This document shows positions 6,174 through 10,110 of a DNA stretch of 10,110 bases, one piece after another. Every line of letters starts with the position of its first letter. Positions within the stretch are counted from its first letter, which is position 1. The position numbers and the translations under genes were made by a program. The notes beneath the pieces are model-generated. The model had not been told where the DNA came from. It searched no databases and saw only the letters and a list, made by a program, of their open reading frames with translations. The DNA comes from a bacterium (GTDB lineage: Bacteria; Patescibacteriota; Minisyncoccia; Phycocordibacterales; GCA-002787175): NCBI GenBank assembly GCA_030689285.1, contig JAUYJM010000051.1, positions 1 to 10,110 on the forward strand, in the 5' to 3' direction.

Positions 6174-7001
6174 ATGAACGCAAAAGAGTTTGTAAAAGAA
6201 TTGGGGAAGGCGGCCTCTTTTGATAAGCTTCCGAGTCAAGCGGCGGCTCTGGCATTTTATTTTTTATTTGCTCTCTTTCCAATACTTTTGCTTGTCTGGT
6301 ATCTCGGCGGCATTTTTATAGGTTCTGACGCGGTGAAAGTGAGTTTTGAAACTTTCGCGATGGGCAGGTTTGGGACAGAAGTCGCGCCTTTCATATCAAA
6401 TCTGTCCTCCACAGATGTTTTTTATTCAAAGTTCAACTTGATTTCAAGTGCAATCGCGGTTTTTGTGGTTTTTTTCGGTCTCTTCAGATTTTTTAATCAT
6501 TTGCGCCACTGCTTCTTCCAAATTTTTGAATATAGGATAAAAAAAAGACAATTGATAAAACGTACCGTCTACGGCCAGATATTCTCCGTAGTTTTAATGG
6601 CCGCCGTCATAATTTTTATAACTATTTTTATGTTGGTGATGGTGGGAAGCTCGTTTATATATGAATCCATTTTCGGGTCTGCCAGAGAAAGCCTCTTTCA
6701 CACGGTAAACTTTACTATTGGTTTTGTTTTGTCGGGGGTATTGTTCGCGGTAATATATCATATGTCTTCCGGGACAACCATCTACTGGAAGAGCGCTTTT
6801 GTGGGAGGAATTACTAGCGCGCTTTTTTCAACAATAGTCAATGGCTTGTTCACTTTCTATCTGGAAGTAGCCAAACAATCTTTTTCCATTTTTGGCGCGG
6901 CGGCGCTTCTTCTTGTATTTTTGGTATGGGCCTATTATATGAGTTTCACCGTGCTTATAGGAGCCGAGGCGGCAAAGGTGTATGACAACTTGACCGAATA
7001 A
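6174..7001 (+). CDS. YihY/BrkB-family inner-membrane protein
   Basis: The 275-residue polytopic membrane protein fits the YihY/BrkB (formerly and wrongly called RNase BN) family, whose transported substrate or function is not settled. The N-terminal helix begins with QAAALAFYFLFALFPILLLV (about 22-41), matching the family signature of small residues followed by F/Y-x-L-F-x-L-F-P. Further hydrophobic segments lie near residues 85-110, 133-160, 175-198, 210-232 and 240-265, giving about six helices. The conserved C-terminal segment reads FGAAALLLVFLVWAYYMSF and then LIGAEAAKVY. Length is typical. The metalloprotease gene starts 9 bp after its stop, so the two are probably co-transcribed. No Shine-Dalgarno site precedes the ATG. 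Confidence 0.88.
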   Translation: MNAKEFVKELGKAASFDKLPSQAAALAFYFLFALFPILLLVWYLGGIFIGSDAVKVSFETFAMGRFGTEVAPFISNLSSTDVFYSKFNLISSAIAVFVVFFGLFRFFNHLRHCFFQIFEYRIKKRQLIKRTVYGQIFSVVLMAAVIIFITIFMLVMVGSSFIYESIFGSARESLFHTVNFTIGFVLSGVLFAVIYHMSSGTTIYWKSAFVGGITSALFSTIVNGLFTFYLEVAKQSFSIFGAAALLLVFLVWAYYMSFTVLIGAEAAKVYDNLTE

Positions 7002-7010
7002 ATTAGAGAT

Positions 7011-7916
7011 ATGGGAAAAATTTTATCCACACTTTTTGCTTTGATTTTTGCGGCTGGGAGCGTCTATTTTCTGCTTTTTCAGCTTAAGGTGGTGGGTCCG
7101 ACTGTATGCGAAAAAACTTTGCAATACAGTTTGGGTAACTTTGACACTCGCTTTGGGCTGACACGCGAAGAATTCATTGTCTATCTGGAGCAAGCCGAAA
7201 AAGTATGGGAAACACCCCTAAACAAAAATCTGTTTGAGCTTGAAGGGGGAGCAAAATTTACGGTTAACTTGATATTTGACGAACGGCAGAGACAGACCAT
7301 AGAGGAAAAAAAGTTTCGTTACGAGCTTGAGAACATAGAGGGCCGTATTCAAGAAGTGTCTTTGGAAAGACAGACTTTGTTGTCAGGATACCAGTCGGCT
7401 GTTTCCGAGTATGGCATTTTGGAGAAGGATTTTAGGACAAAACTTACTACTTACAACAGCGAGGTGGATGGTTGGAACGAGAAAGGTGGCGCGCCGAAGG
7501 GTGTCTACGAAGAACTCACGGACAAGCAAAGAAGGCTTTCTGAAGACGCAGCTTTTTTGGACGAGAAACGAATAGAGCTAAACAAGTTGGTTCTTGAGGT
7601 CAACAGACTTGGGATGCAAGGAAGCATTCTGGCTAAAAGACACAACGAGAACGCGGTTACTTATACGAGCGTCTTTGGAAGCCCCAGACAATTTAACCAG
7701 GGAGATTATGACGGAAAAAGCATAAGCATATATCAATTTGACGCTCCAGAACATCTTGTATTGGTTCTTGCTCATGAGCTTGGGCACGCTCTTGAACTCC
7801 GGCATTTGTCAAATACGGAGTCGGTGATGTACTACCTTATGGACGCGCAGGATTTAGAAAACGTAAGACTTACAGAGGAAGACCTTGCGGCGCTTAGGCA
7901 GAAGTGCCGTTTGTAG
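7011..7916 (+). CDS. Membrane-anchored matrixin-like metalloprotease with coiled-coil insert
   Basis: The 301-residue protein has one hydrophobic N-terminal segment (about 4-25) and then a region likely outside the membrane. After Cys33, LQYSLGNFDTRFGLTREEF resembles the first strand of bacterial matrixin-like proteases. Residues about 95-210 are charged and heptad-rich, predicted coiled coil, and interrupt the protease domain. The zinc site HELGHALELRH (255-265) gives three His ligands and Glu256 as catalytic base; ESVMY (270-274) is a likely Met-turn with Met273. In the metzincin pattern HExxHxxGxxH the Gly is usual, but here it is Glu262. Cys33 and Cys299 could form a disulfide closing the chain ends. 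Translation probably follows the YihY-like gene, 9 bp upstream. A zinc peptidase is well supported; placement among matrixins rather than another HExxH family is less certain, and the substrate is unknown. Confidence 0.82.
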   Translation: MGKILSTLFALIFAAGSVYFLLFQLKVVGPTVCEKTLQYSLGNFDTRFGLTREEFIVYLEQAEKVWETPLNKNLFELEGGAKFTVNLIFDERQRQTIEEKKFRYELENIEGRIQEVSLERQTLLSGYQSAVSEYGILEKDFRTKLTTYNSEVDGWNEKGGAPKGVYEELTDKQRRLSEDAAFLDEKRIELNKLVLEVNRLGMQGSILAKRHNENAVTYTSVFGSPRQFNQGDYDGKSISIYQFDAPEHLVLVLAHELGHALELRHLSNTESVMYYLMDAQDLENVRLTEEDLAALRQKCRL

Positions 7917-7947
7917 AGACGCTTGAGTTGTAAAATGTGAATGCGTT

Positions 7948-7953
7948 TATAAT
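7948..7953 (+). promoter_or_regulatory. Probable -10 box for the GH1 gene
   Basis: A perfect TATAAT would start transcription near 7960, about 11 nt before the ATG at 7971. TTGAGT (7923-7928) could be a -35 box but the 19-bp spacer is long. The leader shows no Shine-Dalgarno site. Confidence 0.5.
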
Positions 7954-7970
7954 TAAAACTTTTCAGTAAA

Positions 7971-9104
7971 ATGCTTTATAAAGACTTTTTTTGGGGGGCG
8001 GCGACTTCCGCGTATCAAGTGGAGGGCGGTGTTGAAGCAAATGACTGGGCGGCCGCGGGAAGAACAGGACTTTTACCTCTCGCGGGCAGAGCGGCCGACC
8101 ATCGCTCTTTTTTTCAGCATGACTTTGATATCGCAAGAGAGCTCGGACACAATGCTCATAGGTTTTCAATAGAGTGGTCCTTGGTTGAGCCGGAAGAGGG
8201 AAGGTTTGACGAGAAGGAGCTGGAGAGATATTTGACTGTTGCGAAAGCTCTCAAAGAGCGAGGTATTGAACCGTTTGTAACCATTTGGCACTTCACTTTG
8301 CCTCTATGGTTTTCAAAAACAGGAGGATTTAAAAGAAAAGACTCCGCGGAGGTTTTTTGCAGGTACGCGCGAAAAGTAGTTTCCGTATTGGGCGGCGAAG
8401 TCAAATTTTTTATAACTATAAACGAGCCGCTCGTCTTTGCTTCAAACGGATTTTTGAAAGGAAAGTGGCCACCGCTTGAGAAGAGTTTTTTAAATTTTTT
8501 TAAAATATTGAGCAGGTTGGAGGAGGCGCACAAGCTGGCTTTCACCGCTATCAAGGGAATGTTTCCGGAAGCGCAAGTCGGAATTGCTAAAAATAATATT
8601 GATTTTGAATCAAACGCAAATCCACTGAATTTTTTGAAGACCATTTTCTTGCGCTGGTTTTGGAATAGGCGGTTTCTGGATAAAATTTTTGACTATCAGG
8701 ACTTTGTCGGGATAAATTACTACTTTTATAGAAAATCCGGAGGCAAAGAAAAATGCGAAACGAGCGATATGGGTTGGGCTATACATCCGAAAGGACTTTA
8801 CTCGGTACTGCGAGAAGTTAAGTTTTATCAAAAACCAGTCTACGTTTTTGAAAACGGTCTGGCTGACAAGGCGGATGTAAAGAGAGCGGAATTTTTAAGA
8901 ACTCATATAGAAGAACTGAAAAGGGCGATGGAGGATGGTGTTTCAGTGCGCGGCTATTTCCACTGGTCTTTGATTGACAATTTTGAATGGGATGAAGGGT
9001 TTGGACCTAGATTTGGCCTTGTTGAAGTGAATTACAAGACTATGGAACGCAAAATACGTCCCTCGGCGCTTGTTTACAAAAAGCTGATTCAAGAAAACTC
9101 TTAG
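7971..9104 (+). CDS. Glycoside hydrolase family 1 (beta-glucosidase-like), short form
   Basis: The 377-residue protein is a (beta/alpha)8 retaining glycosidase of family GH1, which cleaves terminal beta-linked glucose, galactose or related sugars. The N-terminus FFWGAATSAYQVEGG carries Gln16 of the sugar-binding subsite. HRFSIEWS and TIWHFTLPLWF (His107) follow. ITINEP supplies the acid/base Glu152, and VFENGLAD the nucleophile Glu294. The end, NFEWDEGFGPRFGLVEVN, holds Glu339-Trp340 that bind the glycone. All catalytic residues are present. It is about 70 residues shorter than usual GH1 enzymes (about 440-480), with only 142 residues between the two catalytic glutamates, so surface loops are lost. 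No signal peptide is seen, so it acts in the cytoplasm. The usual W-S-R motif reads W-S-L here. It has its own promoter and stands alone; the substrate cannot be read from sequence. Confidence 0.92.
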   Translation: MLYKDFFWGAATSAYQVEGGVEANDWAAAGRTGLLPLAGRAADHRSFFQHDFDIARELGHNAHRFSIEWSLVEPEEGRFDEKELERYLTVAKALKERGIEPFVTIWHFTLPLWFSKTGGFKRKDSAEVFCRYARKVVSVLGGEVKFFITINEPLVFASNGFLKGKWPPLEKSFLNFFKILSRLEEAHKLAFTAIKGMFPEAQVGIAKNNIDFESNANPLNFLKTIFLRWFWNRRFLDKIFDYQDFVGINYYFYRKSGGKEKCETSDMGWAIHPKGLYSVLREVKFYQKPVYVFENGLADKADVKRAEFLRTHIEELKRAMEDGVSVRGYFHWSLIDNFEWDEGFGPRFGLVEVNYKTMERKIRPSALVYKKLIQENS

Positions 9105-9156
9105 AGCCTATCTAAAATATACACAGTGGAAAACGTAAGAATTTTAAAAAACAGTA

Positions 9157-9162
9157 TATAAT
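9157..9162 (+). promoter_or_regulatory. -10 box placing the start at the GTG of the EamA-like gene
   Basis: A perfect TATAAT ends 7 bp before the GTG at 9170, so the transcript is predicted to begin at the start codon. No -35 box is apparent; the region upstream is AT-rich. This supports GTG 9170 rather than the ATG 16 codons downstream, which would remove most of the first membrane helix. Confidence 0.5.
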
Positions 9163-9169
9163 TATAGGC

Positions 9170-10057
9170 GTGGAAATCTGGATTTTAATTGTTTTGGTCG
9201 CGCAGTTTTTTCAGGCGATGGTTGTCCTTGTGGACAAATATCTTGTGATGTCGCCCGAAATACCTCGTCCGGCCGTGTACGCTTTTTATGTCGGCGCGCT
9301 TTCTATTTTTCCGATAGTCCTCTGGCCATTCGGTATAATTTCTTTACCTAGCATTGAAGTGGCCGCGCTCTCCATCGTCGTCGCGTTTTCATACATAGGA
9401 GCGCTTATTTTTCTGTATTCTTCGCTTAAAATGGCGGACGCGACAGACGTGGCCCCGATGCTTGGCGCTATAACCGCGCTTGCCACTTTTTCGCTCGCCA
9501 CAAACATTTTTGGAACCCCTCTTCCGACCCACTTCATATTAGGCATAATTCTTTTAATTGTCGGGATGCTTTTTGTGGCTCATATTCGTTTTACCGGAAA
9601 GGCGTTTGCATTCATTCTGTTCTCGGGAATTCTTTTTGCCATATCCTCTTTATGCATAAAATTGATGTTTACCAAGGCAGGTTTTTTAGACGCCTTTTTT
9701 TGGTCTAGGATGGGCAACGTGCTGGGCGCGGTTCTACTTCTTTTGTATCCACCGGTTTTTGCAGGCGTGTTTAAGAGCGCTCTTAAAGCCACCGGCAAAA
9801 CTGTCTCTTTGGTTGTCGGCAATAAAATTCTTTCAAGCATAGTCTTTCTTATGATCCTTTGGGCGATAAATCTTGGTGATGTTTCGGTAGTCAACGCTCT
9901 TTTAGGACTGCAGTTTATATTTTTGTTTATTATAGTCGGCGCTCTCGGCAGAAAGCGGCCGAAATACGTGAAGGAAGTTTTCAGATCCGGCCATATATTG
10001 CATAAACTGGTGGCAATTGTTCTTATCACAAGCGGGTTGTTTGTGTTGTTTATATAA
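9170..10057 (+). CDS. EamA-like (DMT superfamily) transporter
   Basis: The 295-residue protein is almost wholly hydrophobic with about ten membrane helices in two halves (about 2-137 and 143-294), the layout of the drug/metabolite transporter superfamily with two EamA repeats. Typical points are an acidic or charged residue after helix 1 (VDKYLV), the SYIGALIFLYSSLKMADATDVAPM segment near the end of the third and start of the fourth helix of the first half, and its second-half counterpart ILWAINLGDVSVVNALLGLQ. The substrate of such proteins cannot be read from sequence; amino acids, sugars or nucleotide sugars are all possible. The GTG start is chosen because it keeps the first helix intact and follows a TATAAT at leaderless spacing. 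It is 65 bp downstream of the GH1 gene, but it appears to have its own promoter. Confidence 0.85.
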   Translation: MEIWILIVLVAQFFQAMVVLVDKYLVMSPEIPRPAVYAFYVGALSIFPIVLWPFGIISLPSIEVAALSIVVAFSYIGALIFLYSSLKMADATDVAPMLGAITALATFSLATNIFGTPLPTHFILGIILLIVGMLFVAHIRFTGKAFAFILFSGILFAISSLCIKLMFTKAGFLDAFFWSRMGNVLGAVLLLLYPPVFAGVFKSALKATGKTVSLVVGNKILSSIVFLMILWAINLGDVSVVNALLGLQFIFLFIIVGALGRKRPKYVKEVFRSGHILHKLVAIVLITSGLFVLFI

Positions 10058-10068
10058 CTACATACCGG

Positions 10069-10110
10069 TTGGACATAGGAGTCGGGACAGATGGGCACCA
10101 TCACTCCCGA
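10069..10110 (+). CDS. Possible 5' end of a further gene, cut by the window edge
   Basis: A frame starting at TTG (10069) reads LDIGVGTDGHHHSR to the end of the window. A TATAAC box (10053-10058) overlaps the EamA-like stop codon and would start transcription near 10065. The G-x-D-x-H pattern recalls the metal-binding DxH of IspF (2-C-methyl-D-erythritol 2,4-cyclodiphosphate synthase), but only 14 residues are visible. An alternative ATG at 10091 in another frame cannot be excluded. Treat as a pointer only. Confidence 0.25.
   Translation, partial: MDIGVGTDGHHHSR

Noticed and set aside
8156..8644. A 162-codon - strand frame opposite the GH1 gene
   Set aside because: The + strand encodes a GH1 enzyme with all catalytic motifs over the same bases; the reverse frame has no recognisable domain and is an antisense shadow.
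9580..10104. A 174-codon - strand frame opposite the EamA-like gene
   Set aside because: The + strand has a well-formed ten-helix membrane protein; the reverse translation is rich in Pro, Thr and Lys as expected for the complement of hydrophobic codons.
1..10110. Search for CRISPR arrays, tRNA or rRNA genes and toxin-antitoxin pairs
   Set aside because: No regularly spaced repeats, cloverleaf-like segments or conserved rRNA stretches were seen by eye, and the small genes do not form a recognisable toxin-antitoxin pair. Running tRNAscan-SE and Infernal would be needed for certainty.

Overview
The window looks like a stretch of a Candidate Phyla Radiation (Patescibacteria) genome, most likely Parcubacteria-like. 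This is inferred from gene content and style: a PIF1-type helicase with a C-terminal HTH_40-like domain, a short HPF/RaiA, a membrane-anchored cyclophilin, a NodU-type carbamoyltransferase, and a matrixin-like protease with a coiled-coil insert. Genes are compact and mostly on the + strand, with few visible Shine-Dalgarno sites. TAA, TAG and TGA all serve as stops, so the UGA-recoded Gracilibacteria/SR1 code is unlikely. I see no rRNA, tRNA, CRISPR array, transposase or phage gene.

Layout. Positions 1-455 carry no convincing gene but are dense in palindromes. They include a 14-bp perfect hairpin (68-98) and a 140-bp element (257-396) with 17-bp imperfect terminal inverted repeats flanked by 7-bp direct repeats, which looks like a MITE. 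The PIF1-like helicase follows (456-2117). Next comes a 148-bp spacer with nested direct repeats around a TTCGACAAGCTCAG-type motif, then a DUF167 gene (2266-2502). A likely transcription unit starts at 2551 from a near-ideal extended -10 promoter: HPF, cyclophilin-type PPIase and carbamoyltransferase (the last two 1 nt apart), perhaps followed by a small membrane protein (5509-5751). A convergent glutaredoxin-like gene lies on the - strand (5778-6011). Divergent from it is a YihY/BrkB membrane protein plus matrixin-like metalloprotease pair (6174-7916). Separate promoters appear to drive a GH1 glycosidase (7971-9104) and an EamA-like transporter (9170-10057, GTG start). A fragment of another reading frame may begin at the right edge.

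How the genes work together. Most look like housekeeping or cell-envelope functions rather than one pathway. HPF would protect idle ribosomes. The PPIase and protease are anchored at the membrane and probably act outside it. The carbamoyltransferase would decorate a sugar or surface glycan. The GH1 enzyme and EamA transporter could handle small sugars or metabolites. The clearest cross-cutting signal is in initiation: several genes have a TATAAT-like box 7-18 bp upstream of the start codon and no Shine-Dalgarno site, which suggests leaderless or very short-leader mRNAs. I did not find a convincing new multi-gene system; the most unusual pieces are the MITE-like element and the nested repeat spacer.
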